A stretch of 35,704 bases of DNA, taken from the NCBI GenBank assembly GCA_036008685.1, contig DASYNF010000084.1:1-35704 (forward strand), read 5' to 3'. The notes below the pieces were generated by a model. That model was not told where the DNA came from and did no database searches. It saw nothing but the letters and a program-made list of their open reading frames with translations. Each line of letters begins with the position of its first letter. The first letter of the stretch is position 1. Source of the stretch: Actinomadura_C sp036008685 (lineage in GTDB: Bacteria; Actinomycetota; Actinomycetes; Streptosporangiales; Streptosporangiaceae). Positions 6,785-15,256 of this stretch are shown piece by piece. The position numbers and the translations under genes are program-made.

Positions 6785-7792
6785 TCAGCCCCGGGCCGGT
6801 TCCTTGGGGGTGGGGGAGAGGACGGCGGGGGCCGCCTCGCCACGGCGACGGACCAACGCGCGGACGGCGTCGAGGTTGCGGTCGAGGAAGACCGCCAGCA
6901 GGATGACCAGGCCCTTGACGACGTTCTGGAGGAACGGTGAGACGTCGAGCAGGTTCATCCCGTTGTCGATGACGCCGAGGACCAGTGCCCCGACGAGCGT
7001 GCCCAGCAGGGTGCCGCGGCCTCCGGCCAGGCTCGTGCCACCGATGATCACGGCGGCGATGGCCTCGAGCTCCAGGCCCGTGCCGGCCGTCGGCTCCGCG
7101 GTGGAGAGCCGGGCCGTGAGGATGAAGCCCGCCAGCGCGGCCAGCACGCCGCTGATCACGAACGCGAGGATCTTCACCCGCTGGGTCCGGATGCCCGACA
7201 GGCGCGCCGCCTCGGCGTTGTCGCCGGTGGCGTAGACGTGCCGGCCGAAGCGGGTCCGCGCCAGGACGAAGCCGAAGACCGCGAACATGACGAGCATGAT
7301 CCATACGGGTACGGGGATCCCCGCGAAGCGGGCCTGCCCGATGTCCTGGAAGGTGGTGTCGGTGACCCCGACGGGGTTGCCGGAGGTGATCTGCAGGCTC
7401 ATGCCGGACAGCACCGACAGCGTCGCCAGTGTCGCGATGAACGACGGCATGCGGGTCTTGGTGACCAGCAGCCCGTTGACCAGGCCGACGGCGGCGCCCA
7501 CGGCCAGGCCGGCGAGGAGGGCGGGGAGCAGCCCGTGGTCGCGTAGCGTCATCGCCGTGACGGCCGCCGAGAAGCCGAGGGTCGCGCCGACGGACAGGTC
7601 GATCTCGGCCAGGATGATGACGTAGGTCTGTCCGAGGGCCAGCAGCGCCGCCACCGAGGTGGCGAGCCCGACGTTGAGCAGGTTCGTCTGAGTCAGGAAG
7701 ACCGGCGAGGCGATCGTCAGGACGACGCCGACGAGCAGCAGCATCCAGACGGCGCGCAGCCGCTGCCCCAGGGATTTGACGTTCCAGGTCAT
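6785..7792 (-). CDS. rbsC: Sugar ABC transporter permease (RbsC-like)
   Basis: Integral membrane subunit of the CUT2 importer, 335 residues with 8 to 10 hydrophobic segments, the normal size for the BPD_transp_2 family. The cytoplasmic coupling signature is seen as EAARLSGIRTQRVKILAFVISG near residues 195-216. Other family blocks are ILAEIDLSVGATLGFSA and GLELEAIAAVIIGGTSLAGGRGTLLGTLVGAL. Its ATG at 7790-7792 overlaps the stop of the ATPase gene (ATGA), indicating translational coupling. It works with the ATPase upstream and the binding protein downstream. Confidence 0.94.
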   Translation of the reverse strand: MTWNVKSLGQRLRAVWMLLLVGVVLTIASPVFLTQTNLLNVGLATSVAALLALGQTYVIILAEIDLSVGATLGFSAAVTAMTLRDHGLLPALLAGLAVGAAVGLVNGLLVTKTRMPSFIATLATLSVLSGMSLQITSGNPVGVTDTTFQDIGQARFAGIPVPVWIMLVMFAVFGFVLARTRFGRHVYATGDNAEAARLSGIRTQRVKILAFVISGVLAALAGFILTARLSTAEPTAGTGLELEAIAAVIIGGTSLAGGRGTLLGTLVGALVLGVIDNGMNLLDVSPFLQNVVKGLVILLAVFLDRNLDAVRALVRRRGEAAPAVLSPTPKEPARG

Positions 7793-9285
7793 GCGGCACC
7801 TACCAGGGCGTGCTCGAGAACGGAGTGCTCGTCGACGTCGTCACCGGTCAGTTCGGCGACGATCCGGGCCTCGCGCATGACGATGACACGGTCGGACATG
7901 GCGACGAGTTCGGGCAGGTCGGAGCTGACCAGGACGATGGCGACGCCCTCGGCGGTCAGCTTGTTGATGATGCGGTAGATCTCGGTCTTGGCGCCGACGT
8001 CCACACCGCGTGTGGGCTCGTCCATGAGCAGGACCCGTGGCCCCGTCATGACCCACTTGGCGAACAGGGCCTTCTGCTGGTTGCCGCCGGACAGCGAGCC
8101 CACCGGGATGGCGGGCGAGGCGGCCCGTACTCGCAGATCCGACATCACCGCGCCGGTCGCCGCCCGTTCGACGCCCCGGCGTACGACATCGGCCGCGCCG
8201 GTGAAGCGGCCGAGCGCGGCGAGGGACACGTTGGCCTCGACCGACAGGTCCATGCACAGCCCCTCGGCCTGCCGGTCGGGAGACAGGTAGGCGATGCCGA
8301 CGGCGATCGCCTCGCGGGGGTTGCGGATGCGCACCGGCGAGCCGTCGACGGTCACGGAGCCGCCGGTCAGCGGCTGGAGCCCGAAGAGCGCCCGCAGCAG
8401 CGCGCTGCGCCCGCACCCCACGACTCCGCCGATGCCGAGGACCTCGCCGGCGTGGACCGTCAGGTCGACGCCCCGGAAGTCCGCGCCTCCGTGGGCGTCG
8501 CGGACCTCCAGCACGACCTGCCCGGTGGCGTGGTCCTCCTTGGGATAGAAGTCGTCCACGGCCTCGCCGACCATGGCGGTGACGACCTGGCCGGGGGTCA
8601 GGCTCGCGGTGGTCTCGTCCAGGGTGACCCGGCCGTCGCGCAGCACGACGATGCGGTCGGCGAGCTCGAAGACCTCGTCGAGCCGGTGGCTGATGTAGAT
8701 CACCGATACGCCGGCCGCGCGCAGCCGCCGTACCTGGGCGAACAGCTGCCGCGACTCGCGCTCGTCCAGGGCGGCGGTCGGCTCGTCCAGGATCAGCAGC
8801 GCCGGCGCGTGCGTCATCGCCTTGGCGATCTCCACCATCTGCCGCTCGGCCACGCCGAGGCTGCGGACGGGCCGCCGTACGTCGATGTCCAGGTCGAGGT
8901 CGCGCAGCGCCTTGTCCGCGGCCTCGGCCATGCGCCGTTTGGAGACCAGCAGCCGGCCGAAACGGTTCTCCCGGTCCAGCACGTGCATGTTCTCCGCCAC
9001 GCTGAGATGCGGGAACAGGTTCTGCTGGAACTCCTGGTAGATGACCTCGATGCCGCGGGCCATGGCGGCCTGCGGATCCTTGAGGACCGCGGGTTCGCCG
9101 TCGATGAGGACCTGCCCGCCGTCCGGCTGGTGCGCGCCGGAGATGACCCGGGTCAGCGTCGACTTGCCGGCGCCGTTCTCGCCCACCAGGGCAACGACCT
9201 CGCCCGGGCCGACCTCGAAGCTCACGCCACGCAGAACGTCGTTGTCCCCGAAGGATTTGTGCACTTCGTCAAGCTGCAGCCGCAT
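7789..9285 (-). CDS. rbsA: Sugar ABC transporter ATPase, two nucleotide-binding domains (RbsA-like)
   Basis: Cytoplasmic energising subunit, 498 residues with two fused ABC domains, as is standard for CUT2 systems. Domain 1 has Walker A GENGAGKS at residues 35-42, an ABC signature in the LGVAERQMVEIAKA region and Walker B LLILDEPTAAL. Domain 2 has the degenerate P-loop GVVGCGRSALL typical of the RbsA/MglA second half, the signature LSGGNQQK and Walker B LLMDEPTRGVDVG. The start is the ATG at 9283-9285, preceded by GGGAG; an extension to 9351 looks non-coding. It follows rbsD by 13 bp and overlaps rbsC by 4 bp. Only one site is likely to hydrolyse ATP, as in the family. Confidence 0.94.
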   Translation of the reverse strand: MRLQLDEVHKSFGDNDVLRGVSFEVGPGEVVALVGENGAGKSTLTRVISGAHQPDGGQVLIDGEPAVLKDPQAAMARGIEVIYQEFQQNLFPHLSVAENMHVLDRENRFGRLLVSKRRMAEAADKALRDLDLDIDVRRPVRSLGVAERQMVEIAKAMTHAPALLILDEPTAALDERESRQLFAQVRRLRAAGVSVIYISHRLDEVFELADRIVVLRDGRVTLDETTASLTPGQVVTAMVGEAVDDFYPKEDHATGQVVLEVRDAHGGADFRGVDLTVHAGEVLGIGGVVGCGRSALLRALFGLQPLTGGSVTVDGSPVRIRNPREAIAVGIAYLSPDRQAEGLCMDLSVEANVSLAALGRFTGAADVVRRGVERAATGAVMSDLRVRAASPAIPVGSLSGGNQQKALFAKWVMTGPRVLLMDEPTRGVDVGAKTEIYRIINKLTAEGVAIVLVSSDLPELVAMSDRVIVMREARIVAELTGDDVDEHSVLEHALVGAA

Positions 9286-9298
9286 GTCCGTCTCCCGC

Positions 9299-9703
9299 TC
9301 AGTAAACGACGCCGGCGGTGAGCAGCACGTTGGCGTACGGCGTGAACTCACCGGAGCGGACCGCGGCGCGGGCGCCGGCCGTGGCCTGCTTGAACTCCGT
9401 GTGCGGCACGAACCGCAACGGGACCTCCAGCCGCGCGAACCGCTCCCGGATGGCCTCCAGCATCTCGGGGCCGGCCTCCTTGATCTCCTCCGCCAGCAGG
9501 ACGTCCTCCACCGCCACCTCGTCGAGCACCGCGTCCAGCACCTCCAGGAACCGCGGCAGGTTCTCCCGGATCGCCAGGTCGACGCGTTCGACGCCCGGAG
9601 GGATGGGCAGGCCGGCGTCGGTGACGACGAGCAGATCGGTGTGGCCGGTCTCGGAGATGACGCGGGCCAGCTGGCCGTTCAGGGTTCCGCGGTTGCGCCT
9701 CAC
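9299..9703 (-). CDS. rbsD: D-ribose pyranase (RbsD)
   Basis: Catalyses interconversion of the beta-pyranose and beta-furanose forms of ribose so that the kinase gets its furanose substrate; cytosolic ring-forming protein. The 134 residues align end to end with RbsD: GHTDLLVVTDAGLPIP (about residues 19-34) carries the conserved His and Asp, LLAEEIK lies mid-protein, and HTEFKQ, RSGE, and TPYAN with a terminal GVVY close it. The start is GTG at 9701-9703, with GGAAGGAG upstream, overlapping the kinase stop by GTGA. A frame extending to 10120 is antisense-like and rejected. It marks the cluster as pentose-specific and strengthens the ribose or deoxyribose assignment. Confidence 0.95.
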   Translation of the reverse strand: MRRNRGTLNGQLARVISETGHTDLLVVTDAGLPIPPGVERVDLAIRENLPRFLEVLDAVLDEVAVEDVLLAEEIKEAGPEMLEAIRERFARLEVPLRFVPHTEFKQATAGARAAVRSGEFTPYANVLLTAGVVY

Positions 9704-10647
9704 TGGGCGGCTCCTTCCACGAGGGGGTGCGAGGTGATGAGGTCGTCGACGGCCCGCCGGTCCGGGAGTGAGGGGCTCGCGCCGGGCCTGGTGGTGGCGA
9801 GCGCGCCCGCGGCCATGCCCCGGACGATCGCCGCGTCCGGTTCCGAGCCCGTGGCGAGCGCGGCGCCCAGGCAGCCGGTGAACGCGTCTCCGGCCGCGGT
9901 GGTGTCCACCGGGGTGACCGGGTAGGCGGGGAAGTGCCGGGTCCGCTCGGCGGTCACCGAGACGGCGCCCCCCGCGCCCAGCGTGATGAGGGCGTGCCGG
10001 ACCCCGCGCTCGAGGAACCAGGCCGCCGCCCGCTCGGCCGACTCGCGGTCGGTGACCTCGACGCCCGTGAGCTCGGTGGCCTCGCTCTCGTTGGGGGTGA
10101 CCACGTCCACGTGCCGCCACACCGTCTCCGGCAGCGGCAGCGCGGGCGCCGGGTCGAGGACGACGGTCAGCCCGGCGGCCGCGCCGGCCTCGGCCGCGTG
10201 GCAGGTGATCTCGGCGCGCACCTCCAGCTGCAGCAGGAGCACGCTCACCCTGCCCCGGGTCGCCTCGATGCTCTGGTCGACCATCTCGGCGCTGAGATCG
10301 GCGTTGGCGAGGGGGGTGATGACGATGTCGTTCTCACCCGAGGAGTCCACGCGGATGTGCGCCACGCCCGTACGGCCCTCCACCGTCCGGAGTTCGCTCA
10401 GCTCGACGCCGTGCGAGCGCAGGCCCGACACCACGATGTCGCGGAACGGGTCCTGTCCCACACAGCCCGCCATCCAGGTCGGAGCTCCGGCGCGCGCGGC
10501 GGCGACGGCCTGGTTGGCCCCCTTTCCGCCGAGGACGAGGGTGAAGTCGTCTCCGAGCACGGTCTCCCCGCGGCGCGGCAGCCGCCGGCTGAACGCCGTG
10601 ACGTCCGCCGTGATGCTGCCGACGACCAGAACGCCGTTCGGTTCCAT
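9700..10647 (-). CDS. rbsK: Ribokinase-family sugar kinase (ribokinase or deoxyribokinase)
   Basis: PfkB-family kinase, 315 residues, that phosphorylates the imported sugar at C5. The N-terminal signature GGKGANQAVAAARAG is at residues 40-54. The C-terminal DTTAAGDAFTG is at 248-258, with Asp254 as catalytic base and an anion hole around AAGD. The ATG at 10645-10647 has a near-consensus AGGAGGT upstream. The stop overlaps the start of rbsD. RbsK is the default name, but the same operon region contains deoC, which acts on deoxyribose-5-phosphate, so the natural substrate may be 2-deoxyribose. Sequence inspection alone cannot distinguish the two. Confidence 0.9.
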   Translation of the reverse strand: MEPNGVLVVGSITADVTAFSRRLPRRGETVLGDDFTLVLGGKGANQAVAAARAGAPTWMAGCVGQDPFRDIVVSGLRSHGVELSELRTVEGRTGVAHIRVDSSGENDIVITPLANADLSAEMVDQSIEATRGRVSVLLLQLEVRAEITCHAAEAGAAAGLTVVLDPAPALPLPETVWRHVDVVTPNESEATELTGVEVTDRESAERAAAWFLERGVRHALITLGAGGAVSVTAERTRHFPAYPVTPVDTTAAGDAFTGCLGAALATGSEPDAAIVRGMAAGALATTRPGASPSLPDRRAVDDLITSHPLVEGAAQ

Positions 10648-10715
10648 CCGTACCTCCTGTTTCCGGGCATGGCTCACCGGGGTCTGCCCGGTTCACCGGC
10701 ATGAGGGGCCGAGGT

Positions 10716-10732
10716 CACGGCGTCGCGCCGTG
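10716..10732 (-). other. Intercistronic hairpin between the ALDH-like gene and rbsK
   Basis: CACGGCG and CGCCGTG form a perfect 7-bp stem with loop TCG in the 126-bp gap between the two halves of the cluster. It could be a weak terminator, an mRNA-processing stem or part of a promoter region that gives the transport genes their own control. No T-run follows. Confidence 0.35.
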
Positions 10733-10773
10733 TCCTTGGGTGGGGGCGGGGTGGGTCCTGCGGACCGGGTGGG

Positions 10774-11628
10774 TCAGATGCCCACGGGATGCCAGACCGT
10801 CTTGGTCTCCAGGAAGGCCGTGATCCGCCTGGTCCCGGGATCGGCGGTCCAGTCGGTGCCGGACGGCCGCAGGACCCGCTTCAGGTTGCCGGCGGCGGCC
10901 TGCTCCAGCGGGGTCACCAGGTCGGCGGGGGCGCCGGCCAGATCGAGCCCGTTCACGTCCATGTGCGAGGCCAGCCACGGCGCCAGCTCGGCGACCTGGC
11001 CGGTGAGGATGTTGACCACCCCGCCGGGCAGATCGGAGGTCGCCAGCACCTCGGCCAGCGTGATCGCGGCCAGCGGGCTCTCGGACACGGCCACGCAGGT
11101 GTTGCCGGTGACGATGGCCGGGGCGACGACCGAGACCAGGCCGAGCAGCGGCGAGTCCGCCGGTGCCAGCACCCCGACCACGCCGGTCGGCTCGGGCGTG
11201 GAGAAGTTGAAGTACGGCCCGGACACCGGGTTGGCCGAGCCGGCCACGGCGCCGATCTTGTCGGCCCAGCCCGCGTACCAGACCCAGCGGTCGATGGCGG
11301 CGTCGACCTCGGCGCTCGCCGTGGCCTTGGCGGCTCCGGTGGCCCGCAGCTCGTCCACGAACTGTGCCCTGCGGCCTTCGAGCATCTCGGCGACGCGGTA
11401 GAGGATCTGGCCGCGGTTGTAGGCCGTGCGTTCCGACCAGCCGCCGAAGGCCTTGCGGGCCGCGGACACCGCGTCCCGTGCGTCCTTGCGCGAGGCGCGG
11501 GAGGCGTTGGCGACGAAGTTGCCCTTGGCATCGGACACCACGTAGGACCTGCCGGACTCCGAGCGGGGAAAGGCACCCGCGATGAACAGTTTGTAGGTCT
11601 TGCGAACGCTGATCCGCTCAGTACTCAC
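10774..11628 (-). CDS. Short aldehyde-dehydrogenase homologue lacking the catalytic domain
   Basis: A 284-residue protein with the N-terminal, NAD-binding-type part of an ALDH (a full enzyme has about 480). The segment aligned to the active-site PWNFP of ALDHs reads APADSP here (residues 155-160), so the catalytic Asn is replaced. The conserved Lys position is also changed (VAVSES). The Glu (ELGGK) and Cys motifs are not present at all. It starts at GTG 11626-11628, overlapping the stop of the true ALDH, so the two are probably made in fixed ratio. The reading frame is clean with an ordinary C-terminus, so it looks maintained, not a decay product. A non-catalytic subunit or scaffold for the neighbouring ALDH is my inference. 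Confidence 0.85.
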   Translation of the reverse strand: MSTERISVRKTYKLFIAGAFPRSESGRSYVVSDAKGNFVANASRASRKDARDAVSAARKAFGGWSERTAYNRGQILYRVAEMLEGRRAQFVDELRATGAAKATASAEVDAAIDRWVWYAGWADKIGAVAGSANPVSGPYFNFSTPEPTGVVGVLAPADSPLLGLVSVVAPAIVTGNTCVAVSESPLAAITLAEVLATSDLPGGVVNILTGQVAELAPWLASHMDVNGLDLAGAPADLVTPLEQAAAGNLKRVLRPSGTDWTADPGTRRITAFLETKTVWHPVGI

Positions 11629-13049
11629 TTGAGGTAGGCCTCCAGTCCGTGTCGTCCGCCTTCACGGCCGAAGCCGGACTCCTTGTAGCCGCCGAAGGGT
11701 GACGCCGGGTCGAACTTGTTGAAGGTGTTGGCCCAGACCACGCCGGCGCGCAACCGCTCGGCCATCCACAGGATGCGCGAGCCCTTGTCGGTCCACACCC
11801 CGGCCGACAGGCCGTACGGCGTGTTGTTGGCCTTCTCCACCGCCTCGGCGGGGGTACGGAAGGTCAGGACCGACAGCACCGGCCCGAAGATCTCCTCACG
11901 GGCGATCCGATGGGACGCGGCGACCTCGGTGAACACCGTGGGCGCGAACCAGAACCCGCGCTCGGGGAGCTCGCAGGGCGCGGACCAGCGCTGCGCGCCC
12001 TCGTCCTCACCGACCTGCGACAGCGCCTGGATCTTCGCGAGCTGCGCCGCCGAGTTGATGGCACCGACGTCGGTGTTCTTGTCCAGCGGGTCGCCCACGC
12101 GGAGCGTGGCCATGCGGGCCTTGAGCCGGTCCATCAGCTCTCCGGCCACCGACTCCTGCACCAGCAGCCGGGAGCCGGCGCAGCAGACGTGGCCCTGGTT
12201 GAAGAAGATGCCGTTGACGATGCCCTCGACGGCCTGGTCGAGGGGCGCGTCGTCGAAGACCACGTTGGCGGCCTTGCCGCCGAGCTCCAGGGTCAGCTTC
12301 TTGTGGGTCCCGGCGACCGACCGGGCGATCTGCTTGCCCACCTCGGTGGACCCGGTGAAGGCGACCTTGTCGACACCGGGGTGCTCGACCAGGGCCTGTC
12401 CGGTCGCTCCGGCGCCCGTGACGATGTTGACCACGCCCGGAGGCAGACCGGCCTGCCGGCAGATGTCGGCGAACGCCAGGGCCGTGAGCGGCGTCGTCTC
12501 GGCGGGCTTCAGCACCACCGTGTTGCCGCAGGCCAGAGCCGGTGCGATCTTCCACGACAGCATGAGGAGGGGGAAGTTCCACGGGATGACCTGTCCGGCC
12601 ACGCCCAGGGGCTTCGGATCCGGGCCGAAGCCGGCGTGCGGCAGCTTGTCCGCCCAGCCCGCGTAGTAGAAGAAGTACGCCGCCACCAGGGGCAGGTCGA
12701 CGTCGCGGGACTCCCGGATGGGCTTGCCGTTGTCGATGGACTCCAGCACCGCGAGCTCACGGGAGCGTTCCTGGATCAGCCGCGCGATCCGGAACAGGTA
12801 CTTGGCCCGTTCCCGGCCCGGCATCGGCCCCCAGACCTTGTCATAGGCGGTACGGGCGGCGGCCACGGCGCGGTCGACGTCGGAGGCGTCGGCACACGCG
12901 ATCTCGGCGAGCACCTCCTCGGTCGCGGGGTTGACCGACTTGAAGGGCTCCGCGTTGCCCTCGACGAACTCACCGTCGACGAACAGGCCGTACGCCGGTC
13001 TGATGTCGACGATGTCGCGTGACTCGGGCGCGGGCGCGTATTCGAACAT
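11625..13049 (-). CDS. Aldehyde dehydrogenase, NAD(P)-dependent
   Basis: Full-length ALDH superfamily enzyme, 474 residues, oxidising an aldehyde to the acid. Active-site residues are all present: Asn158 in PWNFP, Lys181 in VVLKPAE, Glu255 in ELGGKAANVV and Cys289 in GHVCCAGSR. EIFGPVLSV and PFGGYKESGFGREGG lie near the C-terminus. The ATG at 13047-13049 is two bases after the deoC stop; a much longer frame up to 13466 overlaps deoC and is not real. Position directly behind deoC suggests that its substrate is acetaldehyde released from deoxyribose-5-phosphate. No CoA-acylating (MhpF/EutE-type) motif is seen, so acetate is the more likely product. Confidence 0.94.
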   Translation of the reverse strand: MFEYAPAPESRDIVDIRPAYGLFVDGEFVEGNAEPFKSVNPATEEVLAEIACADASDVDRAVAAARTAYDKVWGPMPGRERAKYLFRIARLIQERSRELAVLESIDNGKPIRESRDVDLPLVAAYFFYYAGWADKLPHAGFGPDPKPLGVAGQVIPWNFPLLMLSWKIAPALACGNTVVLKPAETTPLTALAFADICRQAGLPPGVVNIVTGAGATGQALVEHPGVDKVAFTGSTEVGKQIARSVAGTHKKLTLELGGKAANVVFDDAPLDQAVEGIVNGIFFNQGHVCCAGSRLLVQESVAGELMDRLKARMATLRVGDPLDKNTDVGAINSAAQLAKIQALSQVGEDEGAQRWSAPCELPERGFWFAPTVFTEVAASHRIAREEIFGPVLSVLTFRTPAEAVEKANNTPYGLSAGVWTDKGSRILWMAERLRAGVVWANTFNKFDPASPFGGYKESGFGREGGRHGLEAYLK

Positions 13050-13051
13050 CC

Positions 13052-14014
13052 TCAGTCCAGGGTGAAGTAGTCGGGACCGCCGTAGACGCCGGTCGTGAGC
13101 TTTTGCCGCTGCATCAGCAGGTCGTTGAGCACGCTCGAGGCACCCAGCCGGAACCAGTCCGGGTGCAGCCAGTCGGGGCCGGCCGTCTCGTTCACCAGCA
13201 CCAGGTATTTGATGGCGTCCTTGGTGGTGCGGATGCCGCCCGCGGGCTTGACGCCGATCTGCCGGCCGGTCTGCGCGCGGAAGTCCCGCACCGCCTCCAG
13301 CATGACCAGCGTGACCGGGAGCGTGGCCGCCGGGGAGATCTTGCCGGTGGAGGTCTTGATGAAGTCGCCGCCGGCCAGCATGGCCAGCCACGAGGCACGG
13401 CGCACGCTGTCGTAGGTCACGAGCTCCCCGGTCTCGAGGATGACCTTCAGGTGGGCGTCGCCGCACGCCTGCTTGGTCGCGACGATCTCGTCGAAGACCT
13501 TGCCGTAGTCACCGGCCAGGAAGGCGCCGCGGTCGATGACCATGTCGATCTCGCTCGCGCCGTCCTCCACGGCGCGCCGGGTGTCGGCGAGCTTGGCCTC
13601 GAGCGGTGCCCGCCCCGACGGGAACGCGGTGGCGACACTGGCGACGCCGATGCCGGTGCCCTTCAGCGCCCCGACGGCCGGTGCCACCAGGTCGGAGTAG
13701 ACGCAGACCGCCGCGACCGCGGGCGCCGACCGGTCGGCGGGGTCGGGACGCGCGGCCTTGGCGCACAGCGCCCGGACCTTGCCCGGCGTGTCGGCGCCCT
13801 CCAGCGTGGTCAGGTCGACCATGGAGATGGCCAGGTCGATGGCCTCGGCCTTCGCCGACTTCTTGATCGACCTGGTGGCGAGGCGGGCCGCTCGCTCCTG
13901 GGCGCCGACCTGGTCGACGCCCGGCAGCCCGTGCAGGAAGCGGCGCAGCGACGCGGTGGAGGAGGTGATCTCGTCCACCTGCCGATGGCCGAGAGCGGTG
14001 GGAAGTGCGGTCAC
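13052..14014 (-). CDS. deoC: Deoxyribose-phosphate aldolase
   Basis: Class I aldolase, 320 residues, splitting 2-deoxy-D-ribose-5-phosphate into glyceraldehyde-3-phosphate and acetaldehyde. Key residues of the DeoC family are visible: Asp157 in EIDMVID, the Schiff-base Lys190 in HLKVILETGEL, and Lys220 in DFIKTSTGKI. GVKPAGGIR follows at about 254-262. An N-terminal extension of roughly 50 residues relative to the short E. coli-type enzyme is typical of the longer DeoC group. The start is GTG 14012-14014, overlapping the regulator stop (GTGA), with AGGAGG 12 bases upstream. It is first of the catabolic genes and is followed at once by ALDH. Confidence 0.95.
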   Translation of the reverse strand: MTALPTALGHRQVDEITSSTASLRRFLHGLPGVDQVGAQERAARLATRSIKKSAKAEAIDLAISMVDLTTLEGADTPGKVRALCAKAARPDPADRSAPAVAAVCVYSDLVAPAVGALKGTGIGVASVATAFPSGRAPLEAKLADTRRAVEDGASEIDMVIDRGAFLAGDYGKVFDEIVATKQACGDAHLKVILETGELVTYDSVRRASWLAMLAGGDFIKTSTGKISPAATLPVTLVMLEAVRDFRAQTGRQIGVKPAGGIRTTKDAIKYLVLVNETAGPDWLHPDWFRLGASSVLNDLLMQRQKLTTGVYGGPDYFTLD

Positions 14015-15060
14015 AGGGATGAGGTCCCTCCTGCTCGGCGGGGGGCGGGTCGGCCGCCCGGCTTCCGAGGCGGGCCCGTGGAGGCCCTCTCGATGAGTTT
14101 CGTTTCCAGGATGACGCGCCGCGGAGTGTCGCCCGCGTACGCCTCGTCGAACCGGCGCAGGAGCAGTCGCATGGCGAGCGCCCCCTGCTCCTCCATCGGC
14201 CGGTCGATGACGGTCAGGGGGGGTCTGAGCAATGGGCCGGTGTCCAGGTCGTCGAACCCGATCAGGCTCACCTCGCCGGGAATGTCCACCCGCATATCAT
14301 GCAGGGCCTTCAGTGCCCCGAGCGTCATCAGGTTGTTGGCGGTGAAGATCGCGGTGGGCGGCTCGGGCGACGAGAGCAGAGACAGCGTGAGCTGGTAGCC
14401 GCGTTCCTCGCGGAACTCCCCGATGAGGTCATGGCCGGGCGCCACCTCGATCCCCGCGGCGGCGAGCGCGTCCATGAACCCGTCCCGGCGGCACCGGCCC
14501 GGAGTCGAGTCCTGGCCGCCGCTGATGGCCGCGATCCGCGTGTGCCCGAGGGCGAGCAGATGCTCGGCCGCCCGGCGTCCGCCTTCGTGGTTCTCGACAA
14601 GCACGGCGTCGAACCGGCCCCCGTCGGACAGGTCACGGTCGACGAAGACCACCGGCACCCCGGCGTCACGAATCTGCAGGATGGCCTGGTCCTGCTCGGT
14701 GGCCGGGGCCAGCACGAGACCGTCCACCTGACGGACCATGTCGGCGAGCAGCTCCTCTTCGCGTTCGCTGCTCTCGTCACTGTTGCCCAGCAGGATGCGA
14801 TAACGGTGGCGCCGGCTGACCGACTCCATGCCCTTGACCACCGCGGCGAAGTAGGGATTGGTGATGTCGGGCACGATCACACCGATGGTGTTGGTGCGAC
14901 CGGACTTGAGCGACTGCGCGGCCGCGCTCGGCCAGTAGCTCAGCTCATCCACGGCGGCCTGGATCGCCTCCGCCGAACGCACCCGCTGGCCCCGCAGGAA
15001 CCGCGAGACGGTCGCCGGGGAGACTCCCGCACGTGCCGCCACATGGTGGATGGTCGCCAA
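14011..15060 (-). CDS. LacI-family transcriptional regulator
   Basis: A 349-residue repressor: N-terminal helix-turn-helix (TIHHVAARAGVSPATVSRFLRG, residues 3-24) with hinge helix near 45-56, then a periplasmic-binding-like effector domain (IGVIVPDITNPYFAAVVKGME, VDGLVLAPA, VVFVDRD, DGFMDALAAAG, AIFTANNLMTLGAL, IGFDDLDTGPLL). The start is TTG at 15058-15060, behind AAGGGAGG. A basic, Arg/Pro-rich C-terminal tail follows the effector domain. Being the first gene of the deoC cluster with its stop overlapping deoC, it is the likely local regulator. The operator at 15075-15088, covering its own presumed start of transcription, implies autorepression relieved by a sugar or sugar phosphate. Confidence 0.93.
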   Translation of the reverse strand: MATIHHVAARAGVSPATVSRFLRGQRVRSAEAIQAAVDELSYWPSAAAQSLKSGRTNTIGVIVPDITNPYFAAVVKGMESVSRRHRYRILLGNSDESSEREEELLADMVRQVDGLVLAPATEQDQAILQIRDAGVPVVFVDRDLSDGGRFDAVLVENHEGGRRAAEHLLALGHTRIAAISGGQDSTPGRCRRDGFMDALAAAGIEVAPGHDLIGEFREERGYQLTLSLLSSPEPPTAIFTANNLMTLGALKALHDMRVDIPGEVSLIGFDDLDTGPLLRPPLTVIDRPMEEQGALAMRLLLRRFDEAYAGDTPRRVILETKLIERASTGPPRKPGGRPAPRRAGGTSSL

Positions 15061-15074
15061 GCCGCCTCCCTTGC

Positions 15075-15088
15075 TGAAACCGTTGTCA
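15075..15088. promoter_or_regulatory. LacI-type operator at the lacI-deoC promoter
   Basis: TGAAACCGTTGTCA is an imperfect palindrome (10 of 14 positions symmetric) with the central CG typical of LacI-family sites. It lies just downstream of the -10 box of the promoter at 15096-15123, so a bound repressor would block transcription. Confidence 0.6.
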
Positions 15089-15095
15089 GAGAATG

Positions 15096-15123
15096 ATTAC
15101 AAGCAGCTTCGGGACATAGTCAA
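15096..15123 (-). promoter_or_regulatory. Promoter of the lacI-deoC operon
   Basis: On the minus strand TTGACT (15123-15118) and TGTAAT (15101-15096) are separated by 16 bases and resemble SigA/HrdB-type -35 and -10 boxes. Transcription would start near 15089, at the edge of the operator, leaving a leader of about 30 bases before the TTG start. Confidence 0.6.
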
Positions 15124-15256
15124 TGGGGCATGTCCGAGATGTGTCTGATTCGTTAAGAAAAGACGCTTATAGCGGCATCGCCGGCTCTGTTCATCGGCTC
15201 AGGCGGCCTCGTGGGGGCCGTCCGGCTCCGGCTCGTGCCGCCGGGCCGCCTACCCG

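Noticed and set aside
5287..6906. Long plus-strand open frame across the tRNA fragment and the binding-protein gene
   Set aside because: Antisense shadow of the binding-protein gene with high-GC codon bias; the part at 5600 is the typical false peptide read from a tRNA.
7810..9321. 503-codon plus-strand frame opposite the first sugar ATPase gene
   Set aside because: Exact antisense shadow of the ATPase gene; His/Asp/Gly/Val-rich composition.
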